Counted from the first letter of the stretch, positions 32,456-45,596 are shown. The stretch is 64,000 bases of DNA from Nymphaea colorata (GCF_008831285.2 NC_045141.1:11148106-11212105), one strand, 5' to 3'. Notes: a model not told the origin generated them from the sequence alone. Program-made: numbers and translations.

Positions 32456-35400
32456 GGACATAAGGCTTACATTGGAAATAGGAAATGACAATCATACTAG
32501 CGCAACTTATGAGTCATTGCATAAATCAAATTTTGGCCTTAGATCCGAATCCATTAACATTTGAATACCCTTTCTCAAGATGGAAGTGATAGCATTGCCA
32601 TGGAGCTTGTAAATAAATCAGCAGCTTGGCTTTTAGGCAGCAACTTTACTTTCAGTTCTTCATCTTCATTTTTGCTTCTGATGAAATTTTCATATGCTTG
32701 GTCCTTCCCTTATTAATGGAACTAAGAGAGAATCTTAATGATGCTTGGACTGTCTCAAAATGTTATGGAAAACATTTTTTTTTTTAAATCATGTGATAAG
32801 TATCTAGTTCAAGCTAATTCTGATGAAGCTGCAACCGTCCCTCTGTATTGAATCTTATTAATTGATCAAGCTGCCTTCTGTTTGTAACTTGACCAGGAAA
32901 CTAAGTTATTTATAACAGAACTCAATTAAAACTGGAATGCTTTTGTTCATCTGGATCTCTTGTCCAATCCACATATGAAAAAGGAATAGCCATGACTATA
33001 GCTTCACCTTGTCTGTTTTTTGATATCATAAGCCATCAACAGATGTTCCCTTTAAGGTATCACATGATTTTTTTAGCTGATGTATAAATCGGGAAATTTG
33101 ATTGGCAACATGCTATAAGTTAACCGTCAATATTGCAACATGCCAACAAGTTTTATGTTATTGAGTTAGATGATTATAAAAACCTAATATTAGCATCAAG
33201 TTTTTGATGGGCAGGATCAAGAGTCAATAAACAGTTGCAGTTACTGATACCTGTTTGTTTTACTTTTTAAGAGAACAAGGAAGCATTTTGTCGTGGAGGA
33301 ACAAGCTCATCTTCTATATGTCAACTTCTATTCACAAGGAACAATTTGATTTTCTCATATCCTTTATTTGGAACCTTTTGCTTGAAACATTGTTGATCTC
33401 TTTAATATGTTTCTCTGAGCCCTTGGACACAATTATGTCATCAACATAAATAAGAAAACTACTCATGTAACCTTTTGTAAATAGACAAGGAAATCAGAGT
33501 GTATTTGTGAATTCCATGTTTCTGAATTTCAAGAAAATACTCTGAAACCAGGAAACCAGGCATGTATAGTTTATTTAACTTGCCAACATAATTTTTTGGA
33601 TCCTTTTGCTATAGGAATTTATTTTCCATGTAAACTTTTTCCTTTAATCTACCTTGATACATTCATTTTCAACATCCAACTGACTTAAGAACTGCCCTTG
33701 GTCAACGACATGGTAAAGGATTATAATTGATGTTAATGGTTCCCATCTTCGCTTTGTTGGGATGATTTTTTTTTTTTCATAATCAAACCCATGATCTTTT
33801 GGGAAATACTTGAAAAGGTGTCAAGCTTTCAATGTTTGTTTGCTCTATCTGACCTATATCTATCTTAAATCCCTCTTTGAATCCAACTATTGTGGAAGAG
33901 AATAGTTAAAGTTTTTGATGTTGTACATCCTGGAAGTTATCTGTTTGTTCATTTATTGCGTTGTTCATCTATTGCTGTATGCAGCTAGTTCTTAATTTGT
34001 GTAAAAGAAGCTTGTGATCAATATGAAATTCTGGTAGGTCAACTAGCTTTTAATACAATGTTGTTCCCTGCTCGGTTAACTTATCTGCTTCATCAAATAG
34101 ACTCATAGACTTATGGACCTTATGACTTATAAATCTATGTGTTTTTTATGAAGAACATATTATTATTGTTTTACTGATTTTTTATGAATTTTATGATTTT
34201 TTCCCCTATTTTTTTGATTTATTAAAAAAAAACGATACGGTTACGATACATTACGATATTTTACGATACAACGTATCTTAAAGCCAGACCGATACGGCTT
34301 ACGATACGCTTTTTACAACATTGTGACAAATACCTTGTTATTAGTTTGAAAGGTACTGGAATAATTTGTGAATGATCAAGGTTTAGGTTATGACTTGTGC
34401 ATCAGATCCCTCTTATAGTTTGAACCTCACTATTTATGTTGAGGCTATGTGGTAGCCATCGCTACTTTGTCTTGCCGGTTACAAGGAAAGAGCCCAATGC
34501 AGACACACAAACCTCCCTGAGGGAATACACATCAATATACTGTGATACCACCTAGTGTCAACCCCCAGACCCTATTCATAAGTGATTGTGTGTCCAATGG
34601 ACCTGACCCACAATCTATAGCCTGTGATTGTCACTATGCTATCCTAAATTTTGCTAAACGGAAGGATATTATGAATATTTATGAATGTTTCTATATCAAA
34701 CTGCTGAAAAAATAATGCGATTTGATGCTACCATATGAACACAAGCTGGACTGGAGATAAGTGGATTCAAACTGCTGACATCTTCCACAGGGCAAACCAC
34801 CATGTCTCAAGCTTTTCTGACTGATTTTGCGTTGTCTTTAATTTGCGTTGTCTTTAATAATGGACAACAACTCCCCCTCAACACAACTGTTCTATGCTTT
34901 CCGGAGAGCAATGCAAATCAAAAGGTGCTGATTTTGAGAACAGTGATGACCCTTAACCATGCCTCTTAAACACACTACGTCTTCTTTGTTCTTCTTAAGT
35001 CTAGTTCAATTTTCACTCTTGAATTCTTGATCATGCTGGTCTGAATTTTAGTATTCTTATTTGAAGCTGATTGTTGTCTTTATTTGTTAATATTACTGAA
35101 TGACTTGTTACCTGTCCGGTGCTGATAACATTCCTTGCCTTGTGTTGCTGATGCCTGATGGAATATCTGAAATACCATATTGCTGAATGCAACTTTCATC
35201 AAAAGCAATACTCATGGAGATTTTGACATACCTGCTTTTGATGTGATAACATCTGAAATCTTTAGGATTTCTAGATTAACAAAAAATTGCACGCACATGA
35301 TCTTATGTTCAGCTTAGTTCTCAGTTTGTTGACATGCACATAGCAAATGCAGCAATATGTCTACGATGAATTGTAATATGGATGCTCTTCAAGTTACATA

Positions 35401-36650
35401 CATTGTATGTCCATTTATTCTCCAATTTTTTAAAAATCTACTGTCACATGTATTGCTTCATGAAACCTTCAGCCCCTAGATAGAGAGAGTACTTCCTTCA
35501 TGCAACATTCCCGAGGCACTCTCCGAAATGTGGGTGTTACTTTCTCTCAGCAATAGAACATGGTTTTCTTGAGATCTGTGTGGATTGGACACTCTTCAAC
35601 AGATCACATGATCTTTGAGATATTCAAGAAATTCATTGCATGTACATTCTCGTTTACATTCTCGTTTGCCATAACACTAGAAATTCATGAGGCCACAAGA
35701 AGTTGTTTTCAACAAGAGCATGCTTTTTTTTCCAATCTACATGGAAGATTTTATGGCCATGTTTGATCAAATACATGTAAGTGATGAAAAATGTCATAAA
35801 ACAAAAGTAAAAATAGTACTAATTTCAAGAAGAAGAGGTGAAGAGAACAGGACTCTAAATATTAGAGGACAACTTAAAAAATTCTGGAGTCGTTGGGAAA
35901 AAAAGAAAGGTAGATGACCCTTTGATGCTTGACAACTTGGACAAATAACATCCTTGGGCTCACAACGTAAACTTCAGGTGGGAATTAAACTATTGGAAAC
36001 TACTTTTTCTATAAATACACAAGAGCAATGGCCTAATATGTAGACATTTGGCTTCTTTGACATATTTAAGAGGCATGAACATTGACTCTGGCTTTGATTT
36101 CATAACTTAACAAACAATCAAATGAGGATTATCTCTGAGAACATGCCCTTCCATGTCCTTCTGACTGATTGAACATTGTTTTCATGTGAAGGTCCCTAGC
36201 GTACTGCCAAATTGGAATTATCAATTATTTTGAAATTAACACGAGAGTTCTTTTAATATTAAGAAGGGAAAACTATTGGACAACTAAAGGAACAAAAATC
36301 AGATAAAGGAATCAGCTGAATGTCATGTGCCTTTCCTAGTGATGGATTTATATCTGCCATAATAAGGAACCAGTTTCAGTTTCCTGATGTTTGGGTTGAG
36401 CAATGCTTGTAGATTATAATGGGGGACGTCATACAGCCCTGGGCTTTTCCACCTTGATTATTTCCATCTCTAGCTGGATTATAGGCAATTGGTGGGATAT
36501 TAGGTAGGGGCAACAAATGGTCTCCTTGGTTCGATGTGTCATGACATTATCTACATCCACATGTTCTTCATCCTTCTCCATAATCCATGCTTGTGGTGAA
36601 ACTTCATGTGAATGCCCTAAATTGTTATTATTTTCAAATTTCAAGTTTTA
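32456..36650 (-). mobile_element. Remains of an old Ty1/copia element (minus strand)
   Basis: Short motifs in the expected order remain on minus. An integrase zinc site, DVICPSCQASKGHL, lies near 35915-35960. The integrase motif SIAERK lies near 35510-35530. An RT block reading QLDVEN lies near 33665-33685, and the RT catalytic motif YVDDIIV near 33430-33448. Everything between is riddled with stops. A plus-strand CTCCCCCTCAA near 34870 looks like a polypurine tract and LTR edge, so a second damaged copia may overlap. No LTR pair or target duplication could be defined, and the limits given are approximate. Confidence 0.55.
34231..34306. repeat. Cluster of ACGATAC words
   Basis: ACGATACGG, ACGATACATT, ACGATATT, ACGATACAACGTATC, CCGATACGG and ACGATACGC occur within about 75 bp, partly palindromic. 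Clusters of this kind occur at subterminal ends of hAT-like elements, but no TIR is visible here. Confidence 0.5.
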
Positions 36651-39600
36651 ACCGCACTTTGTAGAGTCATCTCATGTTGAAGTAATTGAGCTCTTAGGAT
36701 CATCAATGAAGGAAAGTTTGGCACTGCAAGGTGAGCACCTGAGATTCAGGTGGAAGTTCACTTATTCTTCTTTTGATATCTCATATTGCTAGAACTAAAA
36801 ATTTTGGCAGTGGATGAGATGTAGAGAGTTTCTGGTGACTCTTATAACCCAGAATTTTGTCTCATCTGCATGGTCCTTTTGGTTAAATATCTATTAGTGC
36901 AACTAGTAGGATCGTTGGTGGTGAACAGTTTTATATTTGCAAAGGAGGTATTGGATTACATGTGACGTTTGTACCATCCTTGTTTTGAAAACTTCAAGCA
37001 TGTGTAGGTTTTGATGTTACAGAGTTACTTTCAAGACTATAATAACGTGGATATAGATATCTCTCTATATATTGTATAATATAAATATTGTGTTGCAATA
37101 TTTTCTCCCTTTAGATTTGGATCCAGAGCAAGCAGACATCCCCGTATGCCTCCAGCCTTTGCTCCTCAGTTCGATTGATCTACGAATTTGGAAATGCCTG
37201 CACCTGAACAAGAGAAGATCCTGTGCTACTGGCCTTTTTTTCAACACAGAGAGGTCAGAGCAACTTGCTTGGATGACTTGCTGGGTAGGACCTGACTTGA
37301 CTAGCCTGAGCCAATTGGCACTTTCCCATGGGCTCCTAGCTTGATGAGCTTTTGTTATATGTATATTACAGTACCACGTGTAGGGGAATTATATGTTTAG
37401 TTACTTTAGTATGTTCAACGAAGTATAGTATGCAAGCAAATTATTTTATGGATATGGAGAAGCATGCAGGACACAAAAACGATGAAAATTATCTCTGAAA
37501 TAGCAAAAAGCACTACGTTAAATAGGAAAGAAGGGCAAAAGGATCCTGAAGAGTTGGAGAAAGAAAGAGAGCCCCGTGTTACAGACCCTTTCTGACAAAA
37601 GAACTTTGACACAATGGTAACGAGTGATACCTAGACTGAGGATAACTCATCAGCGACTGACTAAGTCATTGACTAATTCGTAAATTGGGCTGCAGGCCCT
37701 CTACCAATTTTAAGGACTCTGTGTCACTTTTACTGACTGGTTGATTAGGCCATGGTTTGAAAATAGACGGTGTTTACATCTTTGACAGAGGATATTACGC
37801 GTTAGTTCATTAGAACGGTGCATCTTTTATATAGAATAAGTGCCGAGTTAGAGCAAGCAAACATGGAGTATTGAGTTATCGCCATAAGCGGAAGGAGATT
37901 GGTTTTGTTGACTTCCTTATCCCCTACTCCATGACAAGATCAAATTGCACGATTCTTTGCTATCTTAAACATCATTTCTGGTTGCTTGTTTCTGTTATTA
38001 GAACCTCTACCTTTCTATTGAAATTGGTTGTTGAGGGTGTTTCTGTTAAATTAATTTATTATTGCATATAACTGCGTAAAGAAATTATTGGTTGCTCATA
38101 AAGCGAACATTTGCCATGTCATTTCAATGTCTCCAGGACTAAGGTTACATGAACATCTTTTTTCCCAGGTAGTGGCTGCTTAACATTAGAGTCCATCCAT
38201 GGGTTTCTTGTCTTGTAAAATGCATAGTTGGCATAAAATGGATACAAAATGGTTACCAATGCTTGTTTTTAGATCGAGGATCCGAGGGGCAAAGCTCCCA
38301 TATTCGTCTCAGATTAATCTCCTTTAATGTTAAATTGCAAAAATTGTTTGCTGTTGTGTTTCACCTTTTTATGGTCTCTCTCCCTCTCTCCCTCTGTGCT
38401 GCCTACTTTTGCTTTTTGGGTCATGGAGCGATAAACTATCCTAAAAAACGGTAAGGTTTAGTGTGATCCTTCCATAGGGGACTGGTTGTGTATTGAAATT
38501 GCTATTATATGAATGGTAGATTTTATTCCCATTGGTTCTGGATTTTTTTGCAGAGATTAATTATTAAATACCCAAAGTTATTTAGCTCAAGAGTATTCCG
38601 CTTGCAGGTCCTAATCCATCTCGCCAGCTACTTTACAAAATCGTAGGGCTGTCCAAGTGGGGACGCCAACATGTCAGGTGATGCTTTGCAGGAGAAAGGA
38701 GTTCAGAAACGTTGAAACTTGCTAGGAAATGATTTTCATAGTGGACCCTGTTATACTGTACACATGTGTCTTAGGCTATAGATTTATTTCCCTTTCTGGT
38801 TTCCGTTTAAAGGCTGGAAAAGGTGAGAATGCGTAATCAAGAGGGTGCTGTTTGATTGTCGTGTAAAATCAGCTGTTTTTTTTTTCTCCTTCTTATGAAG
38901 TAACCACGCACAAATCAAACAGTATTTTGTTTTTGGTTTTAGGGGCAAAGCTTGTAAATAACTTTTCAGTTTTTCCCAAAAGCACGGGGAAAATCGCCCT
39001 TCTGCAGGTCAGTTCTTTTTCATGGGAATCTAGCTGAGCGGTGTGTGTGTGTGACAAACGTGTCGCCAGAAGGCCAGATCACTGTGATCTTTGAGTGTGC
39101 GGGGAGTGCTGGTTTTTTGGTGGAACGATCGCTCTCTATCTCGCCCCTCCTTGCTTCTCTCACCTATTCTGACAGGCTATGATGCTCACTTTATTTTCCA
39201 ATATATGTCAATTCGCATAGGCTTATCAGCAAAAATTAACTTAAGCTCGATTTGTTATATGCATTAAACAGTTAGTTGGGACGAGCTGGAGGAAGCGATG
39301 CTCATTTTACTAAAACACCGGGCCTTGCCCGCTTTCTCTCGGTTCCTCTTTGAGGGCTTGGATTCTCTCTTTTCTGCTGGGCACTGCTCATCTTTTCCTT
39401 CGGCAGTTCTGTTTCCACCGTTTTTCTGTCTCTCTCTCCGACAGTCCTTTCCTGGTGGCAATGGCTGCTGTCAGGCCCATTTCCTTCTCCCTCGTTGCCA
39501 TTACTTCACCTACCGTGAAGCCAGTTTCTTGAGGACCTTTCTTTTTACCTTGACAGTTCACCTTTTGCCTCTGTTTGTTGCTATTCCGGCTCCCTTTGGC

Positions 39601-39918
39601 GTCTTCTCTGTTGGTCAATGGGTCCGTTCTTCGAGATTGAGTTGCTTGCCGAGGGGTTAGCATGCAGAAACTGTACTTTGATTGGGTGTGCTTGAAACGA
39701 TAGCCAAATTAGATTACTGTATCAGATGCTTGCTAAGTTTAGCCCTCTGCAAGCTAAACTTTTGATTCGCCCATCGTACCTTGACCTTGGTAGAAACCCC
39801 CGTCCACCTCTTCCGTATACACAAGTTACAGACACAAAAGGGAAGGTGCATAGGACAATTTACTGATTTCAGATCTTTTTATCTGGGTTTGGTTAAAAAA
39901 TTTGAATCCAATCACTGA
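36651..39918. other. Interval without recognisable gene
   Basis: Intergenic sequence with weak open frames. Near 39300-39660 the plus strand is CT-rich and has an ATG (39460) followed by a short Ser/Val-rich frame, which could be a first exon with 5' UTR. No further exon is seen, so I do not call a gene. Confidence 0.4.
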
Positions 39919-40106
39919 GGAGCCGTTTGATAGCCTAGATTTGAGATCTGATGTGATTTGAGATCACTTGGAATTTTAGATCTGCGGATTTTGGGTTAGA
40001 ACCACTCCCATCTGACAACATCCAGTGTTTGCTTACACTGTGCGTCCTACATAAAAGAAATATGTGATCGTCTCTGATTTGAGATCCGAGACGATCAAAC
40101 ACACTC
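39919..40106. mobile_element. MITE, 188 bp, probably Tourist-like (PIF/Harbinger)
   Basis: The left end reads GGAGCCGTTTGATAGCCT and the right end, reverse-complemented, reads GAGTGTGTTTGATCGTCT, an imperfect inverted repeat. The interior repeats GATTTGAGATC words. The flanks TGA and TAA suggest a 3-bp TNA target duplication as in Tourist elements. There is no coding capacity. Confidence 0.55.
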
Positions 40107-40250
40107 TAATTGGGTTCAAATTTTGTATGCAGGTGCATGCCTAAGTGGAATTCTCTATCCAAATGGATATGGCAAGGTCTTATGCTAGTCGGACCTGAAT
40201 TGTATTTATGTCAGATCTTATGTTAGTCAGATCCAAATTAAATTAAAAAA

Positions 40251-40397
40251 ATGTCCAAATCCAAATCCAATTATATAGCAGTATATTGGGTGAATCAGCA
40301 AATAGAAACCGTTTGCACCCCCACATGTCCAAATCCAAATCCAATTATATAGCAGTATATTGTGTGAATCAGCAAATAGAAACCGTTTGCACCCCCA
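40251..40397 (+). repeat. 74-bp tandem duplication
   Basis: The unit ATGTCCAAATCCAAATCC...GTTTGCACCCCCAC occurs twice with a single mismatch (GGGTGAATC versus GTGTGAATC), so the duplication is recent. The segment just upstream also has a looser internal repeat (TCTTATGCTAGTCGGACC and TCTTATGTTAGTCAGATCC). Confidence 0.85.
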
Positions 40398-40792
40398 ATC
40401 AGGGGAACGTTTCTTCATTTCTTTGGATTGGATATGTGACAAATTAATGCTGCGTAACTGAGTACCATGTAAGCTCTAGACGTGTCCTTCAACAAGGGAG
40501 CCTTGGGCAAACCGGCTAGCTAAGTGAATAGGGGTCCTTGCGGTGCATGTAGAGAGAGGAAAGCGGGAGAGCTAAAGAGAGAAAAAAAGAAGAAAGCTGC
40601 TTTTAAATGAAAAACTCCTTAAACACAAACAAGAAGTCAAAAGGTAGTTCTATTTCATGACCTCATCTTTCACTGCTAACTAATCCAATGAAGTGTCTGC
40701 TTCTTACAATATTATTACATTGACACCTTCTAGATGCATCACTGGCTTTGTTTAGATTTGGTGAGCTAGCTGCGGTCTCACCCTCCACACAC

Positions 40793-40867
40793 ATATAGTT
40801 GTGGACAAAAGAGGATATAAATATAGCGACGCACATGCATATAGTTGCGGACAAAAGAGGATATAAA
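40793..40867 (+). repeat. Short direct repeat, about 34 bp, two copies
   Basis: ATATAGTTG(T/C)GGACAAAAGAGG followed by ATATAAA occurs at about 40793 and again at about 40838. A microduplication with no evident function. Confidence 0.7.
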
Positions 40868-41202
40868 CCAGACCCTTTAAATATGATATTTTTAAAGTGT
40901 TTTTTTCTTTTTGAAATTCAACCTTACCCCAATATGATCTTAAGGATAGGTTGATGCAAAATGTATATTACGTTGATCATTTTTGGGTTTTAATAGTGTT
41001 TTTATGATAAGAAAAAATGAATGGCTCTCATAACATCAACATTGTTCATAAAAACAACTTGATACAAAGAATATTTTATATCAAAATAGTTTTTATAAAT
41101 ATATTTGGATGTTTATATTTTATTTAAAATAATTTTTTAACAAAAAATTAAAGGATCTGATTTTTGTCCATGACCTAGTGGCTTGGTTTTTACCATCTTT
41201 GT

Positions 41203-41206
<4 letters not shown>

Positions 41207-41291
<85 letters not shown>

Positions 41292-41322
41292 TATACACAC
41301 ACATATATATATATATACACAC

Positions 41323-41393
<71 letters not shown>
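41207..41393. repeat. Compound (TA)n/(CA)n microsatellite
   Basis: About 73 bp of TA, then interspersed CACACA and TATATA, then about 62 bp of TA. It is highly length-unstable sequence and explains the Ile-Tyr open frames on both strands. Confidence 0.97.
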
Positions 41394-41395
<2 letters not shown>

Positions 41396-41419
41396 TCGTA
41401 GGTATGAGACCCTTAGGTG

Positions 41420-41833
41420 CTAGCAGAGCTCATGGATGAACCTCGATGTCAAAGTGGTCCCTCCGGCAGAATTCTCCAGGCAAGGAGACTGTTTAGTTCC
41501 ATGAAAAGGTTCATTAATTCGCAGATATCTTTCAAAAACTGTTTACTTGAAGTCCATCGAACACTGCTTGGTGTTGATTATATTTTTTCATTCTTTTATA
41601 CTTTGTATTCTTTTTCACCGTTATTGGAATGGATAACCCAGCCCGATTGCATCAGAAGTCCGTCGGCAACAGGCATCCGCTAGAAGTGGGCCTAGAAGGT
41701 TTCTGTGAAGAATCAACGCCTTCAAGGCCGATACACTACAACCCAGGTCCTAAGTAGTTGGCACAGATTTCATCACGAACAATCAAGTACCAGGGATTGA
41801 TTTTACCACAATTCACGCTTATCTTGATCAATG
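41420..41833 (+). pseudogene. Mannan endo-1,4-beta-mannosidase (GH5) fragment
   Basis: The first exon piece (41420-41479) encodes [20 protein letters not shown], matching the plant GH5 mannanase block WELMNEPRC.SDPSG..LQ with the catalytic acid/base Glu; the preceding Asn is Asp here. After about 190 bp with a GC (not GT) donor and a CAG acceptor, the second piece (41673-41833) encodes EVGLEGFCEESTPSRP and, after a TAG and frameshift near 41745-41755, VGTDFITNNQVPGIDFTTIH. It ends at a GT donor (ATGGTAATT). These enzymes cleave cell-wall mannans. Only two of several exons remain, so it is a relic. Confidence 0.8.
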
Positions 41834-42661
41834 GTAATTTAACAATTTTACGGCCGTTTTTTCAACTAAAAACTTTCGCCTCATTCAAGTATGATAGGGC
41901 AAGCGCTATGCTACCGTCCACTTCAGGCATTTTCGCTCATTGGTTTATTGTCCTTCCATTTCTAATGCATGCTTCTACTCCGCTCTTTCTTATACAGAGT
42001 TATGAAATAATGGATGCATTACTTCGAAGCTTATTTAATCGTACCAGTCGGCCGTTTTGTTCTTTGACAAGTCTAAACTGAACTTCTCTTACCATCACCA
42101 CCACTGAGGGTCTGAGGGTAACGGTTTTTGGATTGGGGACAAATGAATGTTTCTGTAACATGTAGAAGCTGAGCGGCGCTTGCAATCTAATCCAACTTGT
42201 AATGTAGAACCAGTACTTTGTCAAATACCACTGACCACTGCATAAGTTTGAACTTCAAATTTAACAGTTAAGGCTTATATTCCATGAAATAATTATGGGT
42301 TGTTATGATGGTGAACTAAGTATTATTTATAAATGGTCCATATCAACCTTCTCATTTTATGCCGGACGATTAACAGTGAAGCAGCAGGAGGAAACAAGCT
42401 TGGTTAACGGGGAAGACGCTGCAAACATTTTGATGCTTATCAAGTACCATTGTATTAAAAATTTGTATTCCCAATATTGGGATGGGTAATTATCATAAAT
42501 TATATAAAAGAGAGTTTTTACTGATGCGAAGAGACGTCAATAAAGGAATGTTTACTCACGTGTTCCTTAGTAATAAAGTATCAGCAACGCGCTGTAGAAC
42601 GTCAGTATAAACACCTTTCACTAATGGGTGTTGAACATCAGCCAAGTTCCCTCGATACTAA

Positions 42662-43260
42662 CCACTATAAGATACGTGACAACTATTGGCGTTCAAAACA
42701 CACCATTGAGTGTGTTTAGTGGGGAATATGGCACACCAATGGAAACGCTAGAGAAAGTCGGGACGATGATTGCATTCAATGGCAAATGTTTGAAACACCA
42801 TAAATTGGACAATTTCTATGGTGTTGAAGTGGTGCCGCTGAAAGGTTTTTAGTGGCATATGGGGCATGTCAGAGTAAATGTTTTTATGGTTTGCTATGCA
42901 TGTCATTCAAGGTACTTTTAGTGGCATTCTTTAAAAACCAGTGTCACTTTACCATGGCATGTAATAAGTGCCATTCAACAGTTTCTCATGCATTAGAAAC
43001 CATTTCTATGGCCTCCTGAGAGTGTCACTGAAGCCCTTTCTGTGGCAAAAAAGGCCATCGGATTGGGCTAGTGTCTACATTTTATGGCCAACTTCGAGTG
43101 CCCACTAGTTGCCATTCATGACACACATCTATAGGCCATTATTGATATTTTATGGCAATTCAAACATGCCATTAAAGGTCTCTATGGTAAGGTAAAAATG
43201 TCAATAGAGATCTTTAGTAGCAATTAAATTACTATTGAAAAGAAAGTCAAAAACAAAAAA
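42662..43260 (+). mobile_element. Possible CACTA-type terminus with subterminal repeats
   Basis: CACTATAAGATACGTGAC resembles En/Spm CACTA ends (CACTACAAGAAA). It is followed by about 550 bp in which TTTAGTGGCAT, TGGCATGT, AGTGCCATTC and TTATGGC words recur in both orientations, as in CACTA subterminal arrays. The opposite terminus was not found, so it is either truncated or ends in sequence I could not recognise. Confidence 0.4.
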
Positions 43261-45166
43261 TGATAATATTTCTTGGTAATATAAGGATCATTATCATCAA
43301 AATAAAAATTTGATACATCCAAATGTACATACAATACAAATTCTTATATATGCACGCATTCACGAAAAATAATGTTTCTAATTATACATGGCATTGGATG
43401 ATTGAAGATGATGGAAATGTCTCCATTGGCGCCCACAATGCACCATTGTTGCTCATAAAAGCTCTTAGAGCCTATGTTGATTGGCACCCCAACCGAGGCA
43501 TAGAGGTAGGTAAACCAAACCGTGCTGCAGTTATTTGATTGCATTCAAGCCTCTATCAGTTCATGAAGCCACACGTTCTAATCTATATATCAATGAAATG
43601 TCCCAGATTGTACTCCCAACTTTGTGTAAATGTAGAAGATCCACTTATGATGGTCTATCAAATACGGTACCACAGGTAACAAATGAAGAAAAAAGAATTC
43701 AATTCTTCTCATTACCTTCCTTTCTAATGAAAAAAGAAGCAGAGCTGACAAATTTGTTCTTCCTGGTCTCCAAGAAGTTTCACCTTCACAGCTGTTGTTG
43801 GAAGTGCAACAAACATAGCCTGCCTGATTTTACTAGAAGCAGCGGCATTGGTAAAGCGAACACTGATTGTACTAGAAGAAGTGGCCTTGGTTGATCCCGC
43901 ATTTATCACACATGCATCTTTTGAATCTTTAATTCCATCTTCAACTGAAAGAGAAAGAAGCAAAGATCTTCAACAATCATTTACCATTCAATTTCAGCAA
44001 GAAAAGAAAAAAAATCTTGGTGAAAGTCCATCTACCTTTGAAGGGTTAGCATCGGTCTGAGTAGTCATAGTCTTTTCATTTCATTTTCAACTTGATTTTT
44101 TGCAACAGCAGGATTTTCTATACATTTATGTGGGGATGAGGATAGATCTTTTGCCTGCTAACCTCTTCCTCATCAGTTTTATTCGTTAATGACCACCTTT
44201 TATGGCTGATGCTTTTGTTCCCCTTTGTGGGGCTCATTTTCAACCACTTCAATGCTATCACTGTTCCAAGTTTATATGTATTTTCCAAATGCAATTAAAC
44301 AGGAAACCAATTTTTCAAAAAGTTACAGCTATTTAGTGTCCAAGCATCTTCCATGCAGCCAATCACTAGCTGTCGTCTCTTGGGCCTTCAAGGAAGAAAT
44401 CATGCCTAAAGTCATGCTGAAATTGCTGGTGAATCCTAATGAAATGCTTTTAACGAGCTTCTCACTGAAGCATCAGATACGTCAGGATCAACAAGGGCCA
44501 CCCAAGTAACCAACCTGCTCCAAATACCATTATGAGCATTGAAAATACTCAAACAGATTAAAAATAGATCCAGGAACATACCAATTCCATGACTGGGTTC
44601 CTAGCATATGCAAACGATTGTCAAAAGTAATAGCTTTATCAGGATGCAAATATTACATTATTTGACCCAAACAATCAATTTATCTGAAGGCCGACATAAG
44701 TGGAACTGATTTAAAAGGTCAAAAAACATTTTGCAACTCACAGGGAACCTTGTTAGCATTGGGAACCAACTTCTGGAGTGCTTTCATTCATTTTGTAGTT
44801 CTTTCCATGTGCAAGTGAGGGAGGCAACAAAGACAACCATCATATATTTTTAAGAATCTAAACTACACGTCAACAAAAATTAGTAGCTATTAAAAGAAAT
44901 TTGGCTAACATAGTTTCTTGTACATGTGTTTTGAACCTGACATGGATAGTAGCTTGCTCTTAAAACAAAGCTGTGGGGACCACAGCTTGGCCATGCCAGG
45001 CTCTCATTTTTGGAACTTGTAAATGAAGAGAATTTTCATTCTGCTGTCAGTTTTGGAACTTGTAAGTCAATATAAGTTTCATTCTCCCCAGCATTCTGTC
45101 CTCGATACCTCTATACATTCATCGATGAACTCTACTGCGCACACACACACACACAAAGACACACAC
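43261..45166. other. Interval without recognisable gene
   Basis: Contains several frames of 60-120 codons on both strands (for example 43535-43894 plus and 43724-43963 minus) without a motif I recognise. They could be decayed gene or transposon sequence. A (CA)n tract at about 45140-45166 is the target site of Gypsy-2. Confidence 0.4.
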
Positions 45167-45266
45167 TGTTAGCATCTACTAACTACTCATGCACTCTTAA
45201 TTGAATCCCAGCTTCTCAAATTCTGATTTCGTTAACGGTTAGGGTTAAATCACTATTCGTGAAGAG

Positions 45267-45304
<38 letters not shown>

Positions 45305-45473
45305 CAAACAGACTCTCCCTAAGTATTAGGTTTATTCTCGTAACTAACCCACCCGATTCCTCTAATAACCTGTACGCTTAAACATAACAATGATATCCTA
45401 CCTACTAAATTAAATTCCAGGGGGTTCTAACAAGAAAAGCACAATAGGGTCTTGGACCCAATCGAGGCTAACA
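45167..45473 (-). repeat. 3' LTR of Gypsy-2
   Basis: 307 bp, starting TGTTAGCATC and ending GAGGCTAACA on plus. It includes a (TA)n(GA)n microsatellite at about 45268-45304. The polypurine tract on minus (GGGGGGGAATGG, plus 45474-45487) lies immediately inside, which fixes this as the 3' copy. Confidence 0.85.
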
Positions 45474-45487
45474 ACCATTCCCCCCCT

Positions 45488-45596
45488 AACCAACACATTG
45501 TCCTCAAGGTGTGAACTCAGGAAACTGCCGTTTGATTTCTTCAGTGGGTTCCCATGTGGCTGGTAGGTCATCACGGTTCGTCTACTGTGAGGCACT
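45488..45596 (-). pseudogene. C-terminal tail of the Gypsy-2 polyprotein
   Basis: On minus a frame reads DLPATWEPTEEIKRQFPEF and then a stop, which matches the end of chromodomain-type gypsy polyproteins (ATWE...IQ.QFP.F). It is cut off from the rest of the polyprotein by Copia-3, whose target site lies at 45592-45596. Confidence 0.7.

Noticed and set aside
41120-41401. Ile/Tyr-rich open frames on both strands.
   Set aside because: Pure translation of the TA/CA microsatellite.
41758-42081. 107-codon frame that at first looked like organelle-derived coding sequence.
   Set aside because: The neighbouring frame gives the GH5 mannanase block VGTDFITNN..PGIDF, so the frame is a shadow of that relic. 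No plastid or mitochondrial gene could be matched.
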